From the NCBI GenBank assembly GCA_034408875.1, contig JAWXCJ010000196.1:1-6215 (forward strand): a stretch of DNA of 6,215 nt, in the 5' to 3' direction. Positions within the stretch are counted from its first letter, which is position 1. Each line of letters begins with the position of its first letter. Source of the stretch: JANNHK01 sp034408875 (GTDB taxonomy: Bacteria > Actinomycetota > Acidimicrobiia > IMCC26256 > PALSA-610). The notes under the pieces were generated by a model. That model was not told the origin of the DNA. It saw nothing but the letters and a program-made list of their open reading frames with translations, and did no database searches. Positions 1 to 5,877 of this stretch are shown here, piece after piece. Both the position numbers and the translations under genes were made by a program.

Positions 1-1709
1 CTCAGGATGGCGGCGTAGCGCGGTTCGGTCGCGAGCAGTTCGTTGTGGGATCCGGTCGCGACGATGGTGCCGTCGTGCAACAGCGCGGCGCGGTCCGCGA
101 GGGCAATGGTCGACGGACGGTGCACGACGATGAGCGCCGTGCAATCGGCCAGGATCGGACGGATGGCGCGTTCGACGTGCGCCTCGGTGTGTACGTCGAG
201 CGCCGAGAGCGGGTCGTCGAGCACCAACACGCGGGGCTTGCCGATGATCGATCGCGCCAGTGCGATGCGTTGCCGTTGACCGCCCGAGAGCGACAAGCCC
301 TGCTCGCCGATGCGCGTGTCGAGCCCCCACGGGAGATCGTGAGCGAAGCCGGCCTGGGCGATGCCGAGCGCTTCCTCGATGTCGTCATCGGTCGCGCCGG
401 GGTGACCGATCAACAGGTTCTCGCGCACGCTGGCCGAGAACAGGGTTGCGTCCTCGAACGCGAAGCCCACCTGGGCGCGCAAACTGCGCAGCGACAGATC
501 GCGGAGGTCGTGGCCGTCGAGCAGGACCCGTCCCGCGGTGGGGTCGTACAGGCGGGCGAGGAGCGCGGACGCGGTGGTCTTGCCGGCGCCGGTCGCGCCG
601 ACGAGCGCGAGGGTCTCGCCCGGGTGGATATCGAGGTCGAACGCGCGGAGCACGGTCTTGTCGGTGCCGGGATATGTGAAGCCGACGTGCTCGAAACGCA
701 CGTTGCCGTTGGCGCGCTCCATGTGGGTCGCGCCGGGACGGTCGGCAATCTGCGGCTCGGTGTCGAAGACCTCCCACACGCGACCGGCTGCGGTCTCGGC
801 TTCTTCCGCCATCGCGATGATCCAGGCGAGTTCCTCGACCGGCCAGACGAGGATGAGGACGTAAGTGATGAACGCGACGAGTCCGCCGATGGTCATCGTG
901 GCGTTCGAGACGTACACCGCCCCGATCAGCAGGATGGCCGCGAGTGTCAGGTTCGGAATGAGCGCGAGAACCCACACAAACTTCGTGTGCATACGCACGC
1001 GTGCCAGCTCGGTGTCTCGCAGCTCCAAGCACTGTTTGTCGTAGCGATCGAACATCTCCGGCGCTCGGCCGAACGCCTTGATGACGCGGATGCCCTTGGC
1101 CGCTTCCTCGACCGCCGTCGTGAGGTCGCCCTGCTGGTCCTGCACCTTGCGCACGACAACGTGATATTTGCGTTCGAACTTGCGGCAGAGCACGAGCACG
1201 GGGATCGCCGTCAGCATGGTGAGCAGCGCCAGCGAAACGTTGAGTCGCATCAACAGGATGAAGATCGCGATCACGTCGACGATCAGGATGAACAAGAAGA
1301 CGGTCCCGAACGCGAGAAACCGGCGAATGATTGAGATGTCGGAGTTCGAGCGTGAGAGCAGCTGCCCTGATTGCCACCGGTCGTGGAAGCCCACTTCGAG
1401 CCGCTGGAGCTGCGCGTAGAAGTCGTCGCGCAGTTCGGTCTCGACGCTCGTCGACACGTCTGACAGGGCGAGGCGGCGCCGGTAGGTCAGTGAGATCTCG
1501 ATGATGCCGAGCACGATCGCGAGCGCGAAGAGCGGGAGCAGCCCCGAGGCGTCGCCGTCCGCGATCGGGCCGTCGATCGCCGCTTTGGCAATGAGCGGGA
1601 TCGCGAGAGAGCAACTGATGGAAATCAACGCGGAGACGGCGATGAAAACCATCTTCTTCACGTGGGGCCGGAGGTAGGGCCGGGCCCGCAGCAGTGCTCG
1701 CTCGCGCAC
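1..1709 (-). CDS. ABC exporter half-transporter (TMD-NBD), C-terminus off the left edge
   Basis: A fused membrane and ATPase subunit of an ABC-B type exporter; 569 residues are visible and the reading frame is open to the window edge. About six hydrophobic segments lie near residues 20-41, 57-76, 135-153, 158-175, 244-269 and 276-296, with the exporter loop motif FHDRWQSGQLLSR around 108-120. The nucleotide-binding domain has Walker A GATGAGKTT (371-379), signature LSGGQ (474-478), Walker B VLVLDDP with D498, D-loop SALD and switch histidine H530. The Q-loop position reads FAFED (E419) and the catalytic glutamate position is D499. Family knowledge: Asp there marks the degenerate site of heterodimeric exporters, so a partner half is expected, plausibly beyond the left edge (inference). 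The GTG start is chosen because GGGAG sits 7 bases upstream; an in-frame TAA at 1773-1775 closes the frame. Substrate unknown. Confidence 0.93.
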   Translation of the reverse strand, partial: MRERALLRARPYLRPHVKKMVFIAVSALISISCSLAIPLIAKAAIDGPIADGDASGLLPLFALAIVLGIIEISLTYRRRLALSDVSTSVETELRDDFYAQLQRLEVGFHDRWQSGQLLSRSNSDISIIRRFLAFGTVFLFILIVDVIAIFILLMRLNVSLALLTMLTAIPVLVLCRKFERKYHVVVRKVQDQQGDLTTAVEEAAKGIRVIKAFGRAPEMFDRYDKQCLELRDTELARVRMHTKFVWVLALIPNLTLAAILLIGAVYVSNATMTIGGLVAFITYVLILVWPVEELAWIIAMAEEAETAAGRVWEVFDTEPQIADRPGATHMERANGNVRFEHVGFTYPGTDKTVLRAFDLDIHPGETLALVGATGAGKTTASALLARLYDPTAGRVLLDGHDLRDLSLRSLRAQVGFAFEDATLFSASVRENLLIGHPGATDDDIEEALGIAQAGFAHDLPWGLDTRIGEQGLSLSGGQRQRIALARSIIGKPRVLVLDDPLSALDVHTEAHVERAIRPILADCTALIVVHRPSTIALADRAALLHDGTIVATGSHNELLATEPRYAAIL

Positions 1710-1850
1710 GAACAGACTCCCAGGAGGGCGGTCCGGCCAGGCTACGGGCCCGCGCCCGGTCCGAGCGACCGATTATCGCGGCGGGGAAATGTCAGTTCGT
1801 ACTGCACGTCGACCATGACGAGCGCGATGACTCGCGCAACTCCATGCGGT
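1710..1850. other. Gap between the TetR gene and the ABC exporter gene
   Basis: There is no gene here. On the minus strand a GATAAT hexamer (1772-1777) resembles a -10 box, and CTGACA lies upstream, but the two are only 12 bases apart, too close for a normal sigma-70 promoter. A CGGGC/GCCCG inverted pair around 1745-1758 lacks a following T-run and is not a convincing terminator. The ABC gene could be transcribed from here or by read-through from the amidohydrolase-TetR unit; the sequence does not decide. Confidence 0.35.
1717..1721 (-). promoter_or_regulatory. Ribosome binding site fixing the GTG start of the ABC exporter
   Basis: On the minus strand GGGAG is followed by seven bases (TCTGTTC) and then GTG at 1709. 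The later in-frame candidates, GTG at 1661 and ATG at 1652, would remove the basic N-terminal segment before the first membrane helix. Confidence 0.6.
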
Positions 1851-2483
1851 CTACGCCCGGAAGGTCGCGTCGACGATGTCGAGGAACGCCGCGACCGGCA
1901 TGGGTTCGGTCCCCGGGTTGGCACCGGCCGTGACGACCGGGTCGGTGGCCTGGTACGCCGAGACGAGACCGCTGAACAGGCGGGCGAGCACCTCGGGGTC
2001 GCCGTCGCGCAGCCGCCCTCGGTCCTGGCCCTCGCGGATCAGCTTCGCCTGGAGGTTCATGGCCTCGGTGTAGTTGTCGCCGACGGCGCGGTCGATCTTC
2101 GACTCGAGGTCGCCGAGCGTCGCGCCGGAGGCGCGCAGGAACAGGCGCCCGAAGTTGGCGTGCGTGCGGAAGAACTCGATCTGGAATTCGGCGAGGCGCC
2201 GGAGTTGCTCGGCGGGCGCGCGACCCTCGGCCAGCAACGTCCGCATGCCGCTCATGAACTCGCCGCCTCTACGCAGGAAGATCTGCACGAACAGGTCGTC
2301 TTTGTTCTCGAAGAAGCTGTACACCGCGCCGACCGAGAACTCCGCCTGCGCCCCGATCTCCTTGATCGCCGCGTCGTGGAAGCCCTTGCGCGCGAACACG
2401 TCTTCGGCCGCGTCGAGGATCTGGCTCCGGCTGAGCTGTTGACGCTGCTGCCGCCGCTCGTCGCGCAGCGACGGCTTCGTCAC
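1851..2483 (-). CDS. TetR/AcrR-family transcriptional regulator
   Basis: A 210-residue protein, normal length for the family, predicted to bind DNA as a homodimer and to be released by a small ligand. The N-terminal DNA-binding domain is recognisable: RSQILDAAEDVFARKGF (19-35), then the helix-turn-helix region from about I40 through the typical VGAVYSFFENKDDLF (51-65). The remaining roughly 145 residues are the helical ligand-binding and dimerisation domain, which is too variable to name a ligand. The start is GTG at 2483, whose GTGA contains the TGA stop of the upstream amidohydrolase, so translational coupling is likely. An in-frame extension upstream would lie wholly inside the amidohydrolase gene and is rejected. 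The natural inference is that it regulates its own operon through the region at 3767-3854. Specific function is unknown. Confidence 0.93.
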   Translation of the reverse strand: MTKPSLRDERRQQRQQLSRSQILDAAEDVFARKGFHDAAIKEIGAQAEFSVGAVYSFFENKDDLFVQIFLRRGGEFMSGMRTLLAEGRAPAEQLRRLAEFQIEFFRTHANFGRLFLRASGATLGDLESKIDRAVGDNYTEAMNLQAKLIREGQDRGRLRDGDPEVLARLFSGLVSAYQATDPVVTAGANPGTEPMPVAAFLDIVDATFRA

Positions 2484-3766
2484 GCCGTTGCCTTGCCGGC
2501 CAGCTCGCCGAGGCTGATCTTCGCGTTCGGATCGAAGCGGCCCTTGTCCATGGCCCGGATCGTCACGTCGTGGCCCGCGACCTCGGCGCGCAGCGCGCCG
2601 ACCGTGCACTGCTCCCTGGCGCGGTGCGCGTACGGGTCGAACCGGTACCAACGCATCGCGTTCTCGTGCGTCATCTTGTTGATCTCGTCGTCGGGCACGG
2701 CGTACTTGGCCGCGACCTTCGCGAACTCTTCGGGTGCGTTCGGCCACGACGAGTCGGAGTGCGGGTAGTCCTGCTCCCAACAGATGTTGTCGACACCGAT
2801 CTCGTGCCGCAGCGCGAGCCCGATCGGGTCGGCGATGAAGCAGGTGAGGATGTGCTCACGGAAAATGTCGGACGGCAACCGGTCGCCGAAGTCCTGGCCG
2901 GTCCAAAGGTGGTGCATGTCGTACGTGCGGTCGAGCCGGTCGAGGAAGTACGGGATCCACCCGGTGCCGCCCTCGGAGAGCGCGACCTTCAGGTCGGGAT
3001 ACTCCTTGAACACGCGCGACCACACGAGGTCGGCCGCGGCCGCGCAGATGTTCATCGGTTGGAGCGTGATCATCACGTCCATCGGCGCGTCGGGCGCGGT
3101 GACAGCAAGCTGCCCCGACGACCCGAGGTGCACGTTCAAGATGGTCCCCTCGTCGACGAGGGCGCGCCACATCGGGTCCCAGTGCGCGTCGTGGTAGCTC
3201 GGGAGGCCGAGGGTCGCCGGGTTCTCGGTGAACGTGATCGAGTGGCAGCCCTTCTTCGCGACCCGCCGGATCTCCCGGGCGCTGAGTTCGGGGTCCCACA
3301 ACACGGGGAGCGCCATGGGGATGAAGCGGCCGGGGTGCGAACCGCACCACTGGTCGATGTGCCAGTCGTTGTACGCCTGCACGACCGCGAGCGCGAGCTC
3401 TTTGTCGTCGACGCCGAGGAACAGGCGGCCCGAAAACGACGGGAACGACGGGAAGCACATGCACGCGACCACGCCGCCCGCGCTCATGTCCTTCACCCGT
3501 TCGGCGACGTCGTAGCAACCGGCGCGCATCTCGTCGAAGGCGGTCGGGTTGACGCCGTACTCCTCCTTCGGGCGGCCGGCGACGGCGTTCAACCCGATGT
3601 TGGGGATCGTCATGCCCTGGAACGTCCACACGTCGTTGCCGCTCTCGGTGCGCACGACTTTGGGCGCGGCGGCGGCGTACTTGGCGGGGAGGAGACCGTC
3701 GAACATGCCCGGGGGCTCGACCACGTGGTCGTCGACGCTGACGAAAATCATGTCCTCGACGTTCAT
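2480..3766 (-). CDS. Amidohydrolase-2 family metal-dependent hydrolase/decarboxylase
   Basis: A 428-residue TIM-barrel enzyme of the amidohydrolase-2 (ACMSD-like) family. The N-terminal metal motif is SVDDHVVEPP (D12, D13, H14). Other likely active-site positions are H213 in NVHLGSSG, E265 in SEGGTGWIPYFLDRLDR, and D333/H336 in ICWEQDYPHSDSSWP. A C-terminal ENAMRWYRFDPY motif (368-379) closes the barrel. Family knowledge: members use a divalent metal to hydrolyse or decarboxylate small aromatic or cyclic acids, usually in the cytoplasm. Actinobacteria carry many copies, often in degradation clusters, and the exact substrate cannot be read from sequence. No signal peptide is seen. ATG is preceded by GGGGAGG at 4 bases. 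The stop overlaps the TetR start in GTGA, so the two are likely one transcript. The first metal motif is DDH rather than the classic HxH, a common variant in this subgroup. Confidence 0.92.
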   Translation of the reverse strand: MNVEDMIFVSVDDHVVEPPGMFDGLLPAKYAAAAPKVVRTESGNDVWTFQGMTIPNIGLNAVAGRPKEEYGVNPTAFDEMRAGCYDVAERVKDMSAGGVVACMCFPSFPSFSGRLFLGVDDKELALAVVQAYNDWHIDQWCGSHPGRFIPMALPVLWDPELSAREIRRVAKKGCHSITFTENPATLGLPSYHDAHWDPMWRALVDEGTILNVHLGSSGQLAVTAPDAPMDVMITLQPMNICAAAADLVWSRVFKEYPDLKVALSEGGTGWIPYFLDRLDRTYDMHHLWTGQDFGDRLPSDIFREHILTCFIADPIGLALRHEIGVDNICWEQDYPHSDSSWPNAPEEFAKVAAKYAVPDDEINKMTHENAMRWYRFDPYAHRAREQCTVGALRAEVAGHDVTIRAMDKGRFDPNAKISLGELAGKATA

Positions 3767-3770
3767 GGGG

Positions 3771-3777
3771 CCTCCCC
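3771..3777 (-). promoter_or_regulatory. Ribosome binding site of the amidohydrolase gene
   Basis: On the minus strand GGGGAGG is followed by CCCC and then ATG at 3766. The match to the Shine-Dalgarno consensus is strong, though the spacing is slightly short. Confidence 0.65.
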
Positions 3778-3783
3778 GGCCGA

Positions 3784-3807
3784 GTTCGAAAAACCGAACG
3801 ACGGTTC
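3784..3807. promoter_or_regulatory. Overlapping GTTC/GAAC inverted repeats, candidate TetR operator
   Basis: The divergent intergenic region between the amidohydrolase and the small plus-strand gene holds GTTCG (3784-3788), CGAAC (3795-3799) and GTTC (3804-3807). The first two form a 5-base inverted repeat with a 6-base gap; GAAC and the last GTTC form a second pair with a 4-base gap. TetR-family regulators commonly bind such sites in the promoter of their own operon. A weak minus-strand -10-like TATCTT lies just upstream (about 3810-3815), which would place the repeats over the transcript start. The arms are short, so this is a candidate only. Confidence 0.35.
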
Positions 3808-3854
3808 AAAGATACTCCTTTGCCCGCCGCCGCGAATTCCGAGGCCGCACGATC

Positions 3855-4085
3855 GTGCTCGTCACCATGCCGTCGGCCCGCTACATGACCGAGGCGTATT
3901 TCGCCGCCGTCGTCGTCAACGGCGACGAACTCGAGCACTACATCGTGCTCGAGTACAGCCGCGACATCGACGGCGCGCCGTACACCGTGCTCGGCGAATG
4001 GACCACCGACGCGCACCTCAACCTCGGACCCGGCCCCGACGAGTTCGCCTTCCTCATCGCAGTAGAAGCCCGCCTCGCCGCATAG
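3855..4085 (+). CDS. Small acidic protein of unknown function
   Basis: I do not recognise this 76-residue protein (72 if it starts at ATG 3867). Third positions are strongly G/C, as in neighbouring genes, and the composition is protein-like: MTEAYFAAVVVNGDELEHY, then IVLEYSRDIDGAPYTVLGEW and a C-terminal DEFAFLIAVEARLAA. It is acidic, with alternating hydrophobic and polar residues that suggest a small beta-rich fold, and it has no signal peptide or membrane segment. GTG 3855 has GAGG ten bases upstream (3841-3844); ATG 3867 and ATG 3885 lack a clear ribosome site, so the start is uncertain. It is divergent from the amidohydrolase, sharing an 88-base intergenic region, and converges on the HNH gene with four bases between the stops. 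The opposite strand here has no protein-like reading. Confidence 0.65.
   Translation: MLVTMPSARYMTEAYFAAVVVNGDELEHYIVLEYSRDIDGAPYTVLGEWTTDAHLNLGPGPDEFAFLIAVEARLAA
3929..3954. repeat. Perfect 10-base inverted repeat inside the small gene
   Basis: The arms ACTCGAGCAC (3929-3938) and GTGCTCGAGT (3945-3954) are exact reverse complements around a six-base loop, TACATC. In frame the arms encode parts of ELEHYIVLEY. It could form a stable RNA hairpin or, read as DNA, a dyad binding site. It could also be chance use of the common Leu-Glu codons CTC GAG on both sides. Confidence 0.5.
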
Positions 4086-4089
4086 TGAG

Positions 4090-5283
4090 TCATTCGCGGG
4101 GCGGGTCGTGGCCTTTGCCTTCGTGGTGTTTGCGGTGGTCGCGCCAGCATTTGATGTTGGTGTTGGCGAGGTTGGTTTCGCCGCCGTGGGCCCAATGTTT
4201 CTCGTGGTGCACTTCGCAGGCCCACAGCGGTGCGGTACAGCCGGGTTCGGTGCAGCCGCCGTCCCGGGCGACGAGCGCGCGCCAGAGGGCCGCGGGGATG
4301 GTGCGGGTGGTGCGGCCGACGTCGAGGATTTCGGACGTGCCGGCGGTGAGAACGCGACTGATGTTGCAGTCGCACGTCAACCGCAACAGTGTTTCAGTGG
4401 AGAGCCGTCCGGCGTCGCGGACCTCGTCACGTATCGCGGTGACGAGATCGTGCTTGTCGGCGGTGAGGCGGTGGAGATCGGCACGCATGATCATCGTCGG
4501 GCGGCCCCGCCGGGACTTCGTCGCGGACGGTTCGCCGGTCGCCAGCACGTAGCGGGCCATCGACACCGCCGCGTCGGCGCGGCGTTGCGACATGGATCGT
4601 TTCTCACCCGGTTTGTTCGGGTCCCGCGCGATGAAGTGCTCGAGCGCAGTGTTGAGCACCTCGGTGCTTTCGGGGTCGAAGAGCCCGTCGAGGACACCCA
4701 TCCCGTCCAGGGTGGTGGAGAGGTGCAGGCGGCGGCGTTCGATCTGATCCAGCGCATCGTCGGCGCCGCGGTCGGCGTCGATCACTTCACAGGCCCGGCT
4801 CACGACCCGGGCGAAGTCGTCGGGCCCGAACTGGCGGGCCTTGGCGAGGAGAAGTTCTTCGTTCGCGGCGAAGTGTTCGACCCGTTCCGCGGTGGCGGCC
4901 TTCACGAGGATGTCGACATGGCCGCGTGACACCGCACCGGCCGCGAACGCGGCGGTCCAGGCCGGGAAGTCTTCCAACCGCCGCGCGGCGCGGACGTCGC
5001 GTCCGGCCTGACCTTTCGCCAACCCACATTCGTGATGGAGCCAGGCCTTGGTGTTCACGGCTCCGGCTGCGAGCACGTCACCGGAACGGTCCACGGCTTC
5101 CACCAGCCGTAGGCGCTCCGAGTCGAGGCGGTCCTGGAGCCGTTGCAAACGCATCAACCGGGTGCGGCGCTCGTGGCCAGTACCGGCCCGGTGGTCGATC
5201 TCGGCGAGCTCGTCGACCGCGTACTCGAGCTCCGCGAGCGGATCCAACGCCGCCGAACCGGGCCGCTCCAACAGGTCGTACAT
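4090..5283 (-). CDS. DUF222 / HNH endonuclease-domain protein (13E12-repeat type)
   Basis: A 397-residue protein, a typical length for the actinobacterial DUF222-HNH family (called 13E12 repeat proteins in mycobacteria). The N-terminal two thirds are the helical DUF222 region, with a charged, coiled-coil-like stretch around residues 38-66. A basic KSRRGRP segment precedes the last third. The end is a complete zinc-binding HNH nuclease motif: C344 and C349 (CTEPGC), CEVHH (C356, H359, H360), HWAHGG, N374 in LANTN, C379, and DHRKHH (H383, H386, H387). Family knowledge: HNH modules cut or nick DNA. The role of this family is not settled; many copies per genome are usual, and mobility or defence roles are speculative. 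ATG 5283 is chosen because the domain begins just after it and a TATAAT box sits nine bases upstream. An in-frame extension further upstream would run antisense-like through the promoter and NUDIX gene and is rejected. Confidence 0.92.
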   Translation of the reverse strand: MYDLLERPGSAALDPLAELEYAVDELAEIDHRAGTGHERRTRLMRLQRLQDRLDSERLRLVEAVDRSGDVLAAGAVNTKAWLHHECGLAKGQAGRDVRAARRLEDFPAWTAAFAAGAVSRGHVDILVKAATAERVEHFAANEELLLAKARQFGPDDFARVVSRACEVIDADRGADDALDQIERRRLHLSTTLDGMGVLDGLFDPESTEVLNTALEHFIARDPNKPGEKRSMSQRRADAAVSMARYVLATGEPSATKSRRGRPTMIMRADLHRLTADKHDLVTAIRDEVRDAGRLSTETLLRLTCDCNISRVLTAGTSEILDVGRTTRTIPAALWRALVARDGGCTEPGCTAPLWACEVHHEKHWAHGGETNLANTNIKCWRDHRKHHEGKGHDPPRE

Positions 5284-5292
5284 ACGTTCGCT

Positions 5293-5320
5293 ATTATAGC
5301 AATCGGACCTGATTTTACAA
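5293..5320 (-). promoter_or_regulatory. Sigma-70-type promoter of the DUF222/HNH gene, near-leaderless
   Basis: On the minus strand TTGTAA (5315-5320) and a perfect TATAAT (5293-5298) are separated by 16 bases. Only nine bases lie between TATAAT and the ATG at 5283, so transcription should begin 0-4 bases before the start codon. No ribosome binding site is present or could fit. Leaderless mRNAs are common in actinobacteria. The region is clearly more AT-rich than its surroundings. The palindrome GCTAT-T-ATAGC (5290-5300) covers the -10 box. Confidence 0.7.
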
Positions 5321-5371
5321 GGGTTTTTCGAGCCAAATCTTCGAGGGAACCGGGCCGCGACCTTGCCCGTC

Positions 5372-5854
5372 CTAGTCGCCGCTGAGCTCAATCGGTTGGG
5401 CGACTTCGCCCGCGAGTACGGCGCGCACGAGCGGGACCAATTCGATCGGGTACACCGTCTCGTCGGTCGCGGCGAGCGCGTCAATCGACCACCAACGTTG
5501 TTCGAGCAACATACGGCGCTCGTCGTCGTCCCAGCCGTCGGGGTGGGGCGTGAAGGACTCGACGGGGACCGCGAAGAAGCACTCGGTTTGGTGGTACTGC
5601 CGGCCGTCGAACTCGAAGTCGGCGGTTCGTGTCGCGACGATCGGGCCGAGCTGGTCGGGTGTGATGCGCAGCCCGGTCTCTTCGAACACCTCACGGACGG
5701 CCGCGTCCTCGAGCGACTCGCCCTCGTCGGCCCCGCCGCCCGGGGTCAGCCACCACGGCGCCGCGTCGGCGCGCCCGGGGTCGAAGCCCTTGATGAGCAG
5801 CACCGAGCGGTCCGCGATGAGGAGGGCGCGTGCCGCACGCCGTTGGACGATCAT
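5372..5854 (-). CDS. NUDIX hydrolase
   Basis: A 160-residue single-domain protein, normal for the family. The NUDIX box GX5EX7REUXEEXGU is complete: G40, E46, R54, E55, E58, E59, G61 and L62, in GGADEGE ... REVFEETGL. The preceding WWLTPGGG (35-41) and the upstream strand RRAARALLIADRSVLLI (5-21) are typical. Family knowledge: such enzymes use Mg2+ to split nucleoside diphosphates linked to another group, acting in nucleotide-pool cleaning, ADP-ribose or RNA-cap-like turnover. The substrate cannot be told here. ATG 5854 is the only likely start because an in-frame TGA lies three codons upstream. No clear ribosome site or promoter is visible. The gene begins 23 bases from the end of the recognisable dioxygenase remnant and is followed by the HNH promoter region, so it is probably transcribed separately from the HNH gene. 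Confidence 0.93.
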   Translation of the reverse strand: MIVQRRAARALLIADRSVLLIKGFDPGRADAAPWWLTPGGGADEGESLEDAAVREVFEETGLRITPDQLGPIVATRTADFEFDGRQYHQTECFFAVPVESFTPHPDGWDDDERRMLLEQRWWSIDALAATDETVYPIELVPLVRAVLAGEVAQPIELSGD

Positions 5855-5877
5855 CGGCCGTCAGTCGAGCACATCGG

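Noticed and set aside
45..1334. Long plus-strand open frame opposite the ABC exporter
   Set aside because: The minus strand carries a full set of ABC motifs in one uninterrupted frame. The plus-strand product has shadow composition and no recognisable motif.
385..1614. Long minus-strand open frame in another phase within the ABC exporter
   Set aside because: It is Arg/Pro-rich, lacks membrane helices and overlaps the true exporter frame completely.
1745..1758. Possible terminator hairpin between TetR and the ABC gene
   Set aside because: The stem is only about five bases and no T-run follows.
1772..1777. GATAAT as a -10 box for the ABC gene
   Set aside because: The only -35-like sequence, CTGACA, is 12 bases away, so it cannot be called a promoter with confidence.
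1662..2768. Plus-strand open frame opposite the TetR gene
   Set aside because: It is antisense to a clear TetR helix-turn-helix protein and shows no domain of its own.
2570..4552. Long open frame on the plus strand (660 codons)
   Set aside because: It runs antisense through the amidohydrolase, across the small gene and into the HNH gene. Its product is Arg/Val/Asp-rich without any domain, a usual artefact of high-GC DNA.
5284..5694. N-terminal extension of the HNH protein to an upstream ATG at 5694
   Set aside because: The extra 137 residues are Ser/Arg/Pro-rich shadow of the NUDIX gene and would cross a good promoter.
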